Shown: one piece after another, positions 1 to 8,608 of the stretch | How the letters are laid out: each line of letters opens with the position of its first letter | Position numbering within the stretch: position 1 is the stretch's first letter | Source: Billgrantia zhangzhouensis | Lineage (GTDB): Bacteria; Pseudomonadota; Gammaproteobacteria; Pseudomonadales; Halomonadaceae | Length of the DNA: 64,000 nt | Assembly (NCBI RefSeq): GCF_021404465.1 | Contig: NZ_JABFTT010000001.1 | Span: forward strand, 346,081 to 410,080 | Direction: 5' to 3' | Made by a program: the position numbers and the translations under genes | Notes under the pieces: model-generated | What the model saw: only the letters and a program-made list of their open reading frames with translations | Told to the model about the DNA's origin: nothing | Databases searched by the model: none

Positions 1-888
1 GACCTGGATACCCTCTACTGCGACGAGGATGGTGACATGGTCGCCGACCGCCCCGCCGACGAATCCGAGTGGGCCGATCCCGATACGCTGATCTTCGCCT
101 ACACCCCGGTAGAGGATCCGGCAATCTACTCCGATATCTGGCAGCCCTTTATCGATCACCTACAGGAGGTGACTGGGCGCAACGTGCGCTTCTTCGCCGT
201 GCAGTCCAACTCGGCCCAGGTCGAGGCCATGCGCAGCGGGCGGCTGCATATCGCCGGCTTCTCCACCGGCCCGACGCCCTTCGCCGTGAACCTCGCTGGA
301 GCGGTGCCTTTCGCGCTGATGGGCTCCGACGATGGCCAGTTTGGCTACACCCTGCAGGTCTACACCCATGTCGACTCCGACATCGAGGAGATGGAGGACC
401 TCAAGGGCAAGCGGGTCGCGCATACCTCGCCAACTTCCAACTCAGGCAACCAGGCGCCGCGCGCCCTGTTTCCGGAGCTCGGCATCGTACCCGACGAAGA
501 CTACGAGGTGGTCTACTCGGGCAGCCACGACCAGTCGATGCTGGGCGTGGTCGCTCGTGACTACGATGCCGCGCCGGTGGCTTCCGAGGTGGTCGAACGC
601 ATGGCCGCGCGCGGCCTTTACGACGAGGACGAGGTGCGCCTGATCTACGAGTCCGATCGCTTTCCTACTACCTCCTACAACTATGCGCACAACTTGCATC
701 CCGACCTGGTCGAGAAGATCGAGGAGGCTTTCTTCTCCTTCGATTTCGCCGGCACCGAGCTGGGCGACGAGTTCGAGGGCGTGGAGAAGTTCATTCCCAT
801 CAACTACCAGGAACACTGGGAAGTGATCCGCACCATCCAGTCCGCCAACGACGTGCGCTACACCCGCGAGGATCTGGAACAGGAATGA
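1..888 (+). CDS. phnD: Phosphonate ABC transporter substrate-binding protein, 5'-truncated
   Basis: This reading frame is open from the first base of the window, so the start and signal peptide lie upstream; 295 residues are visible. It encodes a PhnD-family periplasmic protein that captures phosphonate or phosphite-like oxyanions and delivers them to the PhnE permeases. The visible sequence starts in the first lobe (LIFAYTPVEDPAIYSDIWQP) and continues through the typical SGSHDQSM ligand loop and the TTSYNYAHNLHP stretch near the C-terminus. An ATG at 37 is internal, because the coding character continues to its left. It heads the phnD-phnC-phnE-phnE operon. The actual ligand cannot be read from sequence. 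Confidence 0.9.
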   Translation, partial: DLDTLYCDEDGDMVADRPADESEWADPDTLIFAYTPVEDPAIYSDIWQPFIDHLQEVTGRNVRFFAVQSNSAQVEAMRSGRLHIAGFSTGPTPFAVNLAGAVPFALMGSDDGQFGYTLQVYTHVDSDIEEMEDLKGKRVAHTSPTSNSGNQAPRALFPELGIVPDEDYEVVYSGSHDQSMLGVVARDYDAAPVASEVVERMAARGLYDEDEVRLIYESDRFPTTSYNYAHNLHPDLVEKIEEAFFSFDFAGTELGDEFEGVEKFIPINYQEHWEVIRTIQSANDVRYTREDLEQE

Positions 889-906
889 GCCTGGCGCGTG
901 GCGCCA

Positions 907-931
907 GCGCCCCCGGCATGGCCGGGGGCGC
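907..931 (+). other. Intergenic hairpin between phnD and phnC
   Basis: There is a perfect 11-bp GC-only stem (GCGCCCCCGGC / GCCGGGGGCGC) with an ATG loop, 18 nt after the phnD stop. No T-tract follows, so a simple intrinsic terminator is unlikely. Hairpins placed after a binding-protein gene often protect the upstream mRNA or cause partial termination, giving more binding protein than transporter. That role here is inference. Confidence 0.6.
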
Positions 932-959
932 ACCTGTCCCTTGTACGTGAGGTGGATGA

Positions 960-1766
960 ATGCTGGAAATTTCGAAACTGGTCAAGCGTTACGGACGTGA
1001 CAAGCCAGTGCTCAAGGAGCTGGATCTGACGGTGGAGGGCAGCAGTGTGGTATCCATCGTCGGTGCCTCCGGGGCCGGCAAGAGCACCATGCTGCGCTGT
1101 ATCAACCGCCTGGTGGAGCCGACTTCCGGCTCGATCAAGCTCAATGGCACCGAGCTGGTGAGGCTCAAGGGGCGCGAATTGCGTCGGACTCGGCGAAAGA
1201 TTGGCATGGTCTTCCAAGGCTTCAACCTGATCGACCGGCTCACGGTGATGGAGAACGTGCTGGCCGGTCGGCTCGGCTACGTCAACCTGTTCCAGGCGAT
1301 CACCCGGCGCTATCCCCAGAGCGACATCGAGCGCGCCTTCCAACTGATGGAGCGGGTGGGCATCGCCCACTACGCCAACAAGCGGGCCGACGAGCTTTCG
1401 GGCGGCGAGCGGCAGCGGGTCGGCGTGGTGCGGGCGCTGATGCAGGAGCCTGAGATCCTGCTCGCCGACGAACCCACTGCCTCGCTCGACCCGCGCACCT
1501 CCGAGCAGATCATGAAGCTGCTGCATAGCCTGGCTCACGAACTCTCGTTGCCGGTATTGATCAACATCCACAACGTGGCCCAGGCCAAGGCCTATACCGA
1601 GCGAATCGTTGGGCTGCGTCACGGGCGGATGATCTTCGACGGTGCACCGGCCGGTTTCGGCAAGGAGGCGCTCGATGCCATTTATGGCGGCATTGAGACG
1701 GCCGAGGAGGAGATCACCGCGGAGCCCGGCCGTTCGACACAAGGGGTGGCCCATGACTCCACCTGA
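960..1766 (+). CDS. phnC: Phosphonate ABC transporter ATP-binding protein
   Basis: This is a 268-aa cytoplasmic ATPase of the phosphonate importer family. Walker A GASGAGKST lies at residues 35-43, the ABC signature LSGGERQR near 147, Walker B ILLADEPTASLD just after it, and the switch histidine in INIHN. Length and motif spacing are normal for PhnC. The gene follows phnD after 71 bp, and its 3' end overlaps the first phnE by 14 bp, suggesting translational coupling. It should energise both permeases encoded downstream. Confidence 0.93.
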   Translation: MLEISKLVKRYGRDKPVLKELDLTVEGSSVVSIVGASGAGKSTMLRCINRLVEPTSGSIKLNGTELVRLKGRELRRTRRKIGMVFQGFNLIDRLTVMENVLAGRLGYVNLFQAITRRYPQSDIERAFQLMERVGIAHYANKRADELSGGERQRVGVVRALMQEPEILLADEPTASLDPRTSEQIMKLLHSLAHELSLPVLINIHNVAQAKAYTERIVGLRHGRMIFDGAPAGFGKEALDAIYGGIETAEEEITAEPGRSTQGVAHDST

Positions 1767-2562
1767 CCACGCCGACGTGCCGCGCACTTGGCGCAAGCCG
1801 CCGTTCATCGCCAATCCGGCGCTGCGCTACGGGCTGTGGCTGGCGGTGATCGTCTACCTGATATGGGCCTTCGGTTCGCTGCCGTTCAACTGGGAGCGCA
1901 TCAGCGAGGGCTTGCCGCGGGCGGCGCGCATCTTCGGCGGCGGCTTTCCGCCGAGCTTCGAGCGCAGTGGCCTGCTGATCACCGGCTTCAAGGAGAGTTT
2001 CCAGATCGCCATCCTGGCCACCCTGCTCGGTGTGGCGCTGTCGATTCCGTTTGCGGTGATGGCGGCCAGGAACGTGGCTCCCAAGCCGATCTACCTGCTC
2101 GGGCGCGCAGTGATCATCGTCTCGCGCAGCTTTCATCCGGTGATCGTGGCCATCCTCTTCGTCGCGGCGGTAGGCTTCGGGCCGCTGGCCGGCATCCTTA
2201 CCCTGACGGTCTACTCGATAGGCTTCGTCGGCAAGCTGCTGGCCGAAGAGATCGAGGAGATCGACTGGGGCCAGGTCGAGGCGATGAAGGCAGTCGGGGC
2301 GGGTTACTTCGCGACTCTGGTCTATGCCGTGTTCCCGCAAATCCTGCCGCGCCAGGTAGGGCTCTCCATGTATCAGCTCGACAGCAATCTGCGCGCCTCG
2401 GCGGTGGTCGGCATCGTCGGCGCCGGGGGGATCGGCGGCACCCTGATGAATGCCTTTGGTCGCTACGACTACGATTTCGCTTTCGCTATCCTGCTCACGA
2501 TTATCGCCGTGATCCTGGTCAGCGAAGGCATCAGCGGCTGGGTGAGGAAGAAAATATGGTAG
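1753..2562 (+). CDS. phnE: Phosphonate ABC transporter permease, first copy
   Basis: This 269-aa inner-membrane permease has about six hydrophobic segments. Its EAA-type loop (LAEEIEEIDWGQVEAMKAVG), around residue 165, contacts the ATPase. I chose the ATG at 1753 because it sits in the phnC-phnE overlap and gives normal PhnE length; the frame is open further upstream inside phnC. It is one of two adjacent non-identical PhnE proteins, which probably form a heterodimeric channel. Its end overlaps the second copy by 7 bp. Confidence 0.9.
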   Translation: MTPPDHADVPRTWRKPPFIANPALRYGLWLAVIVYLIWAFGSLPFNWERISEGLPRAARIFGGGFPPSFERSGLLITGFKESFQIAILATLLGVALSIPFAVMAARNVAPKPIYLLGRAVIIVSRSFHPVIVAILFVAAVGFGPLAGILTLTVYSIGFVGKLLAEEIEEIDWGQVEAMKAVGAGYFATLVYAVFPQILPRQVGLSMYQLDSNLRASAVVGIVGAGGIGGTLMNAFGRYDYDFAFAILLTIIAVILVSEGISGWVRKKIW

Positions 2563-3365
2563 ATCACGCCGGTGCCATGGCCGACCGCGTGTGGCGGCGC
2601 TACGACCGCAAACAGCGCCTGACTCGCTATGCCGCGCTGCTCATCACCGTGATGGTGGTCTACTGGGCGGTGCGCGACATCGACATCTTCTGGCCCTGGG
2701 TATGGGATGCCCCCAACCAGATCTCGAATCTGGGTGCGCGCATGTGGCCGCCCGATCCCTCGCGCTTGGCGGCCATCACCAATGCACTGCTGGAAACGGT
2801 GCACATCGCCACGTTGGCCACTGCGCTGACGATTTTCATCGCGCTGCCGGTCTCCTATATCGCCGCCCAGAACACCACGCCCAATCGTGCCTGCCTATGG
2901 CTGGGACGCTTCATACTGGTTTCCAGTCGTTCGGTGAACACCATCATCTGGGCGTTGCTGTTCGTGGCCATCTTCGGCCCGGGAGTGCTGGCGGGGATTC
3001 TTGCCATCATGTTCCGCTCGGTGGGCTTCATTGGCAAGCTGATGGGCGAGGCGATCGAGGAGATCGATCGTCGGCCGGTAGAGGCCATGGAAGCCACTGG
3101 CGCCTCCAAGGCCAAGGTGATCGCCTACGCCATCGTGCCGCAGGTAATGCCGGCATTCTTCGCTATCGTCATCCTGCGCTGGGACATCAATATCCGCGAG
3201 TCGACGGTACTTGGGCTGGTCGGCGCCGGCGGCATCGGGGTGATCCTGCAAGGGGCCATCGACACCTTCGCCTGGCCCACGGTGGCCACCATCCTGATCG
3301 CCATCATCGTGCTGGTACTGATCGGCGAAGCGGTGACGGGACTACTGCGGCGCAAGGTGCTCTAG
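2556..3365 (+). CDS. phnE: Phosphonate ABC transporter permease, second copy
   Basis: This is the second 269-aa PhnE-like permease, translated from ATG 2556 inside the end of the first copy. It has six hydrophobic segments and an EAA loop (MGEAIEEIDRRPVEAMEATG). It resembles the first copy in length and layout but differs throughout, so the pair is an old duplication rather than an assembly artefact. An in-frame ATG at 2577 is an alternative start. No phosphonate lyase or phosphite dehydrogenase gene follows in the window, so catabolic genes must lie elsewhere or the importer serves another oxyanion. Confidence 0.9.
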   Translation: MVDHAGAMADRVWRRYDRKQRLTRYAALLITVMVVYWAVRDIDIFWPWVWDAPNQISNLGARMWPPDPSRLAAITNALLETVHIATLATALTIFIALPVSYIAAQNTTPNRACLWLGRFILVSSRSVNTIIWALLFVAIFGPGVLAGILAIMFRSVGFIGKLMGEAIEEIDRRPVEAMEATGASKAKVIAYAIVPQVMPAFFAIVILRWDINIRESTVLGLVGAGGIGVILQGAIDTFAWPTVATILIAIIVLVLIGEAVTGLLRRKVL

Positions 3366-3482
3366 ACAAGGACTCTGGAGACAGGCTCGAGGGACGGCCG
3401 GTTGACCTTCCTGGCGGCCCTTGCCATGTTGAAGTCGAGAGCCCGCCGCGGGCGTTCCCATATACTGCATCAAGGAGAGGCT

Positions 3483-3911
3483 ATGACAACGTATATCGTG
3501 GTCGCCGATGCCGCTCGGGCGCGCGTGTTCACTCGCGATACGCTCAAGCTCGAGGAAAAGGAAAGTCTGGTGCACGCTGAAGGGCGCCTGCACGAGGGAG
3601 ACCTGGTCACCGGTACTACGGGAAGCGTCGACGAATCGACATCCCATGCGCGGCGTGCCAGCCGCGGCGACAGTGTCGCCCTGGAGCATGAGGCGGAGAT
3701 CTTCGCCAAGCAGATCGCCGAGCGCATCTACAAGGCGCGGGTCGACAACAGCATGGACAAACTGATCCTGGTGGCCCCGCCGCGTTTTCTGGGCGTGCTA
3801 CGCGGCAAGCTCGATGGACCCACCACCAAGCTGATCATCCACACCTTGGACAAGGATCTGTCCAAGGCGCCGATGAACGATATCCAGGAGGCCGTCAGCG
3901 ATATGCGCTGA
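3483..3911 (+). CDS. Host attachment family protein
   Basis: This 142-aa soluble protein matches the family named 'protein required for attachment to host cells'. It starts MTTYIVVADAARARVF and keeps the family's C-terminal region (DKLILVAPPRFLGVLRGKL). I chose ATG 3483 because AAGGAGAGG lies just upstream; the frame is open further 5' but reads as non-coding there. The fold is related to release-factor-like domains with an RNase-like core. The family name comes from an Agrobacterium phenotype, and a physiological role in a free-living halophile is unknown. It stands alone between the phn operon and a chemoreceptor gene. Confidence 0.8.
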   Translation: MTTYIVVADAARARVFTRDTLKLEEKESLVHAEGRLHEGDLVTGTTGSVDESTSHARRASRGDSVALEHEAEIFAKQIAERIYKARVDNSMDKLILVAPPRFLGVLRGKLDGPTTKLIIHTLDKDLSKAPMNDIQEAVSDMR

Positions 3912-4019
3912 GCGAGCCACAACTTCCGCTCAAGGCGTGGGCGTTCTTGCCGATAAGGTAGGCATGGCCGTGAAGTTTACTTCGCTGCAACATGCTTCCC
4001 CTTTCTGCGAGAGCGCCCA

Positions 4020-6083
4020 ATGCATCTCAAATCGATCCGTCAATTCGTAGTCCTGCTGGCCGGACTCTGCCTGTTGGCCGTGGTCGTGGCCCTGGTCGTC
4101 TATGGTCTGTTCTCTTCGGCACGTACCCAGCAGACCGTCGAAACCCATACCCGGGAACTGCTCGAGGGAGCGATCGAAGAACGCCTGGCGGTGCTGGCCG
4201 ATGCCGAGGCCGGCCGTATCCAGCGTGAACTCGAGCACGCACTGACGCTGGCCACCCAACTGGCCGACACCAATGCGCTGATGGGCCAGCAGGACGCCAG
4301 CGGACGTCGAGCCCTGTCCTTGAGCCGCCGCGAGCTCTCCAACCTGGTGCGTCAGAGCGTGGTCGAAAATCCCTCGCTGCTGGACGCCTTCATCGGCTGG
4401 GAGCCCGATGCCTTCGGCCGCGATGCGTTGTATGCCGACCTCGGCGAAGCCGATGGTTACGACGGCAGCGGTCGCTTCATGCCCTGGTGGTATCGCACTG
4501 GAGAAGGCCGCGTCGAGGTGTTGCCACTGGGCGAGACCATGGAGAGCACGGCCGTGCTCGCCAGCGGTGTGCGCGAAGGTGAATATTACCTCTGCCCACG
4601 CGAGACGCTCGCGCCTTGCATCATCGACCCGGCACCCTACGACTATGACGGCGAGACGCTGCTGGTTACCTCGTTCAACGTGCCGATCGTCGTCGACGGC
4701 GCGTTTCGTGGTGTCGCCGGGGTCGACCTGGCACTCGATTTCATCCAGGCACTGCTGCTCGAGGCCAACCAGTCGCTCTACGGCGGGGCGGGCGAAATGG
4801 CGCTGGTGGCGGGGCGCGGTGGCCTGGTGGCCCATACCGGCGATGCCGACCGGCTCGGTGCGGCAGCCAGCGAGGCTTTCGACGCCGAGGTGCTTGGTGC
4901 CATCGAACAAGCCCGTGAACGGGGCGAGAGTGTCGGTCTGGCGCGGGCCGGCATGCTGGAGCGTTATCAGCCGTTCACCATTGGGGCTAGCGAGATGCCC
5001 TGGACGCTGCTGATCCGCCTGCCCGAGACGGCCGTGATGGGTGAGCTGACAACGCTGCAGGAGGTGCTGGGCGAGCAGCGGCGCGCCGATACCCTGGGCA
5101 TGGCGCTGGTCGGCCTGCTGCTGGTGGCACTGGGCCTTGCCGCCCTGTGGTGGGTGGGCTCGCGTGTATCCCGGCCGCTGCGCCTGCTGGCCGAGCGTAT
5201 GCGCGAGATCGCCAGCGACAATGGCGATCTGACCCAGCGGCTGCCGGTGCGCGGGCGTGACGAGGGTGCCGAGCTGGCTACCCAGTTCAATGCCTTCGTC
5301 GACAAGATTCACGACGTGCTGATCGACGTGCGCGAAAGCAGCGAATCGGTACGCATGGCGGCCAGCGAGATCGCCAGCGGCGGTGAGGACCTGTCGCGGC
5401 GCACCGAGCAGGCCGCCGCCAGCCTGCAACAGACGTCCGCTTCGATGGAGCAGATCTCGGCCACCGTCGAGCATACCTCGGCCTCGTCGCGGGAGGCCAA
5501 CGGCCTGTCGAAGTCGGCCGCCGAGGTCGCCCAGCGCTCTGGCGACACGGTTGGCCAGGTGGTGGATACCATGCAGGAGATCAGTCGCTCGTCGGAGCGG
5601 ATCGGCGAGATCGTCAAGGTCATCGACGGCATCGCTTTCCAGACCAATCTGTTGGCGCTCAATGCCTCGGTCGAGGCGGCCAGGGCCGGTGAGCACGGCC
5701 GCGGCTTCGCCGTGGTAGCGGGCGAAGTGCGCCAGCTCGCCACGCGCAGCGCCGAGGCCTCACGCGACATTCGCGCGCTGATCGAGGCATCCAGCCAGCG
5801 TGTCGTCAACGGCACCGAGCAGGTGGGCCGTGCCGGCGAGAGCATGGGCGAGCTGATGGCCAGCGTGAACCGGGTGGCCAACATGCTCGGCGAGATCAGC
5901 ATGGCAGCCGGCGAACAGAGCGATGGCATCGGCCAGGTCAGCGTGGCGGTGGCCGACCTTGACCGCATGATCCAGCAGAACGCCGCGTTGGTGGAGGAGT
6001 CGACGACCGCCGCCGAGAGGCTCAGCGAGCAAGCCGATCGCCTGGCTCGGGTGGTGGGAAGCTTCCGCCTGCGCGATCGCTGA
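4020..6083 (+). CDS. Methyl-accepting chemotaxis protein with periplasmic Cache-type sensor
   Basis: This 687-aa transmembrane chemoreceptor has TM1 at about residues 8-31, a roughly 325-residue periplasmic region resembling a double Cache (PDC) domain, TM2 near 358-380, HAMP near 380-435, and a cytoplasmic signalling domain to the C-terminus. The conserved hairpin tip ([20 protein letters not shown]) lies near residues 535-555. There is no NWETF-type C-terminal tether for CheR/CheB. The Cache domain suggests small amino- or carboxylic-acid ligands, but the ligand is not deducible. The gene is monocistronic and convergent with the LysR gene. Confidence 0.92.
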   Translation: MHLKSIRQFVVLLAGLCLLAVVVALVVYGLFSSARTQQTVETHTRELLEGAIEERLAVLADAEAGRIQRELEHALTLATQLADTNALMGQQDASGRRALSLSRRELSNLVRQSVVENPSLLDAFIGWEPDAFGRDALYADLGEADGYDGSGRFMPWWYRTGEGRVEVLPLGETMESTAVLASGVREGEYYLCPRETLAPCIIDPAPYDYDGETLLVTSFNVPIVVDGAFRGVAGVDLALDFIQALLLEANQSLYGGAGEMALVAGRGGLVAHTGDADRLGAAASEAFDAEVLGAIEQARERGESVGLARAGMLERYQPFTIGASEMPWTLLIRLPETAVMGELTTLQEVLGEQRRADTLGMALVGLLLVALGLAALWWVGSRVSRPLRLLAERMREIASDNGDLTQRLPVRGRDEGAELATQFNAFVDKIHDVLIDVRESSESVRMAASEIASGGEDLSRRTEQAAASLQQTSASMEQISATVEHTSASSREANGLSKSAAEVAQRSGDTVGQVVDTMQEISRSSERIGEIVKVIDGIAFQTNLLALNASVEAARAGEHGRGFAVVAGEVRQLATRSAEASRDIRALIEASSQRVVNGTEQVGRAGESMGELMASVNRVANMLGEISMAAGEQSDGIGQVSVAVADLDRMIQQNAALVEESTTAAERLSEQADRLARVVGSFRLRDR

Positions 6084-6109
6084 CGGACAGCGGGTAGGAA
6101 ACTAGAGGG

Positions 6110-7036
6110 TCAGGATACCGGTGGCAGGTCGATCTCGTCGCTGCGCCTGACCCCCTCGGTCATCTGCCGGCACAGGCGCAGGAACTCGCGCATGCCGGTG
6201 GCCAGATACTTGTGACGGTGCCAGATGAAGGCGAACTGGCGGCTCAGGTCGAGCTCCGGCGTGGGAATCGGCACCAGGCTGCCACGCCGGAAGGCATCGC
6301 GTAGCGCCAGTTTGGATACACAACCGATGCCGAGGCCCGATTCCACCGCCCGCTTGATCCCTTCGGTATGCTCGAGCTCCAGTAGCGTGTTGAAGCGTCC
6401 GCGCCGGTGACGTGCGGCCTGCTCCAGGGTCATGCGGGTACCCGAGCCCTGCTCGCGCATGATCCAGGCCTCGCGCAGCAGTCGGTCGAGTTCCACCGGC
6501 CCCTGCCCGGCCAGCGGATGGCGGGGGGAGCAGAACACCGATAGTTCGTCCTCCACCCAGGGCTGGGTGATCACGTCCTCCTCCTCGCAGTGCCCTTCGA
6601 TGAGCCCCAGGTCGAGCTCGTGCTGACGCACGCGGTCGATGATCTCCCGCGTGTTGCGCACCGCCAGGCGTACCCGGCTCCCCGGGTGGCGTTGCATGAA
6701 GTCACTGATCAACAGCGTTGCCAGATAGTTGCCGATGGTCAGGGTGGCGCCCACGTCGAGCGAGCCGATTCCTTGCTGGCCATGCAGGATCTCCTCGATC
6801 TCCTCGGCACGGTCGAGCAGCGCCACCGCCTTGGGCAGTAACTGAAAACCCAGCGCATTGAGCCGCAGCCGCTTGCCGACACGGTCGAGCAGTTGACAAT
6901 CGAACTGGCGCTCGAGCTCGGCCAGGGCGGTGCTGGTGGCGGACTGTGACAGGGATAGTGCCCGTGCGGCACGGGAAACGCTCTCGTGCTGGGCGACGGC
7001 GACGAAGACCTCGAGCTGGCGCAGGGTGAAGTGCAT
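6110..7036 (-). CDS. finR: LysR-family regulator, FinR-like
   Basis: This is a 308-aa LysR-type regulator with an N-terminal winged helix (MHFTLRQLEVFVAVAQHESV, with recognition-helix region SQSATSTALAELE) and a two-lobe effector domain. I chose the ATG at 7036; a TTG four codons upstream is the only earlier start. It is divergent from fpr with 146 bp between start codons. In Pseudomonas the gene next to fprA is finR, whose LysR product activates fpr under oxidative or iron stress; context and overall similarity support that name here. It probably binds the inverted repeat at 7054-7074. Confidence 0.8.
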   Translation of the reverse strand: MHFTLRQLEVFVAVAQHESVSRAARALSLSQSATSTALAELERQFDCQLLDRVGKRLRLNALGFQLLPKAVALLDRAEEIEEILHGQQGIGSLDVGATLTIGNYLATLLISDFMQRHPGSRVRLAVRNTREIIDRVRQHELDLGLIEGHCEEEDVITQPWVEDELSVFCSPRHPLAGQGPVELDRLLREAWIMREQGSGTRMTLEQAARHRRGRFNTLLELEHTEGIKRAVESGLGIGCVSKLALRDAFRRGSLVPIPTPELDLSRQFAFIWHRHKYLATGMREFLRLCRQMTEGVRRSDEIDLPPVS

Positions 7037-7053
7037 GAAACGGCTCAAATTTG

Positions 7054-7074
7054 ATCTATATCAGTAGTATAGAT
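7054..7074. promoter_or_regulatory. Inverted repeat, candidate LysR (FinR) operator
   Basis: ATCTATA and TATAGAT form perfect 7-bp arms separated by 7 bp. The repeat lies 18 bp from the finR start and just upstream of the fpr -35 box. LysR proteins typically bind T-N11-A palindromes placed like this between divergent genes, so it probably serves both autoregulation and fpr activation. Binding is inferred. Confidence 0.6.
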
Positions 7075-7096
7075 AAAGGATATCCATACAATCCAA

Positions 7097-7125
7097 TTAA
7101 CAGATAAACCTTGCGCTCTTATAAT
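7097..7125 (+). promoter_or_regulatory. Sigma-70 promoter of fpr
   Basis: TTAACA (7097-7102) and a perfect TATAAT (7120-7125) are separated by 17 bp, close to consensus. The predicted start near 7132 leaves a leader of about 50 nt before ATG 7183. This also rules out the upstream in-frame ATG at 7111, which lies inside the promoter. Confidence 0.75.
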
Positions 7126-7182
7126 GCAAGCAAATCGTATTGCCCTGTTAGTTATTCGATTAAGGAATATTCAGGAGTCGGC

Positions 7183-7959
7183 ATGAGCAAGTTTGCATTG
7201 GAAGATGTTCTCAGCGTTCATCACTGGAACGACACCCTGTTCAGCTTCCGCACCACACGCGAGCGCAGCCTGCGCTTCAAGAACGGTCAGTTCGTCATGA
7301 TCGGCCTGGAAGTCGACGGCAAGCCGCTGATGCGCGCTTACTCCATCGCCAGCCCCAACTACGAAGACCACCTCGAGTTCTTCAGCATCAAGGTGCCCGA
7401 CGGCCCGCTGACCTCGCGCCTGCAGCACCTCAAGGTGGGCGACCAGATCATGGTCAGCCGCAAGCCCACTGGTACCCTGGTCACCGACGACCTGCTGCCG
7501 GGCCGCAACCTCTACTTCCTCTCCACCGGTACCGGCCTGGCCCCGTTCATGAGCCTGATCCAGGATCCGGAAGTGTACGAGCGCTTCGAGAAGGTGATCT
7601 TGGTGCACGGGGTGCGCAGCGTCAGCGAGTTGGCTTATGCCGACTTCATCCAGAAGGAGCTGCCGGCCCACGAGTACCTGGGTGACGAGATCAAGGAGAA
7701 GCTGGTCTATTATCCCACCGTGACTCGCGAAGAGTTCCACACCATGGGTCGCCTCACCGACCACATCCGCAGCGGCAAGCTGTTCGAGGACACCGGTATT
7801 GCCCCGATGGACCCCAAGCAAGACCGCGCCATGATCTGCGGCAGTCCGGCGATGCTCGACGAGACCAGCGCGCTGCTCGACGACCTAGGCTTCAACATCT
7901 CGCCGCGCATGGGCGAGCCGGGGGATTACGTGATTGAACGCGCCTTCGTCGAGAAGTAA
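7183..7959 (+). CDS. fpr: Ferredoxin--NADP(+) reductase
   Basis: This 258-aa FAD flavoprotein of the bacterial FprA type exchanges electrons between NADPH and ferredoxin or flavodoxin. The FAD motif RAYSIASPN lies near residues 52-60, the NADP-binding GTGLAPFMSL near 112-121, and the C-terminus (VIERAFVEK) is typical of subclass I bacterial FPRs. Length matches the family exactly from ATG 7183, with an AGGAG sequence upstream. It is divergent from a FinR-like regulator and has a near-consensus promoter, suggesting induction under redox stress. Confidence 0.93.
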   Translation: MSKFALEDVLSVHHWNDTLFSFRTTRERSLRFKNGQFVMIGLEVDGKPLMRAYSIASPNYEDHLEFFSIKVPDGPLTSRLQHLKVGDQIMVSRKPTGTLVTDDLLPGRNLYFLSTGTGLAPFMSLIQDPEVYERFEKVILVHGVRSVSELAYADFIQKELPAHEYLGDEIKEKLVYYPTVTREEFHTMGRLTDHIRSGKLFEDTGIAPMDPKQDRAMICGSPAMLDETSALLDDLGFNISPRMGEPGDYVIERAFVEK

Positions 7960-8000
7960 AAAAAGGGCGCTCGCTCACGTTTCGGTGCTTGCCGAGCTTC

Positions 8001-8027
8001 AAAAAAACCACGGCCTTACGGTCGTGG
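8001..8027 (-). terminator. Intrinsic terminator after glnK (second copy)
   Basis: CCACGGCC / GGTCGTGG form an 8-bp stem (one G-U pair) with a TTAC loop. Read on the minus strand it is followed by seven T residues. It lies 30 bp downstream of the glnK stop codon. It may also slow plus-strand transcripts from fpr, but there is no good T-tract on that side. Confidence 0.75.
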
Positions 8028-8056
8028 GTTCTTGTATGTTTGGGCTTTGGCTCGGG

Positions 8057-8449
<393 letters not shown>

Positions 8450-8550
8450 TCATTGCCTCCAAGCATACACCGCTATGTGGGCAAATAAAAAAGCGTCGGC
8501 AGCGATTCCAGGCGCTGCCGCCAGCGGCGGACCGCAGGGGAGGCGGGCAT

Positions 8551-8574
8551 AAAAAAGGCCCTCCGAAGAGGGCC
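8551..8574 (-). terminator. Intrinsic terminator after amtB
   Basis: GGCCCTC and GAGGGCC pair around a CGAA loop. On the minus strand six T residues follow. It lies 34 bp past the amtB stop and probably insulates amtB from the downstream glnK copy. Confidence 0.85.
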
Positions 8575-8608
8575 AGGGGAGCACGCCAGCTCACTCGGTT
8601 CGTCGCGC

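Noticed and set aside
3930..5696. 588-codon minus-strand open frame
   Set aside because: It lies entirely antisense to the chemoreceptor gene, has Gln/His/Arg-rich composition typical of high-GC shadow frames, and shows no recognisable domain.
8478..8520. Second minus-strand terminator between amtB and glnK
   Set aside because: GGCAGCG/CGCTGCC can pair and six Ts follow on the minus strand, but five other bases separate them and the clear terminator at 8551-8574 already explains the transcript end.
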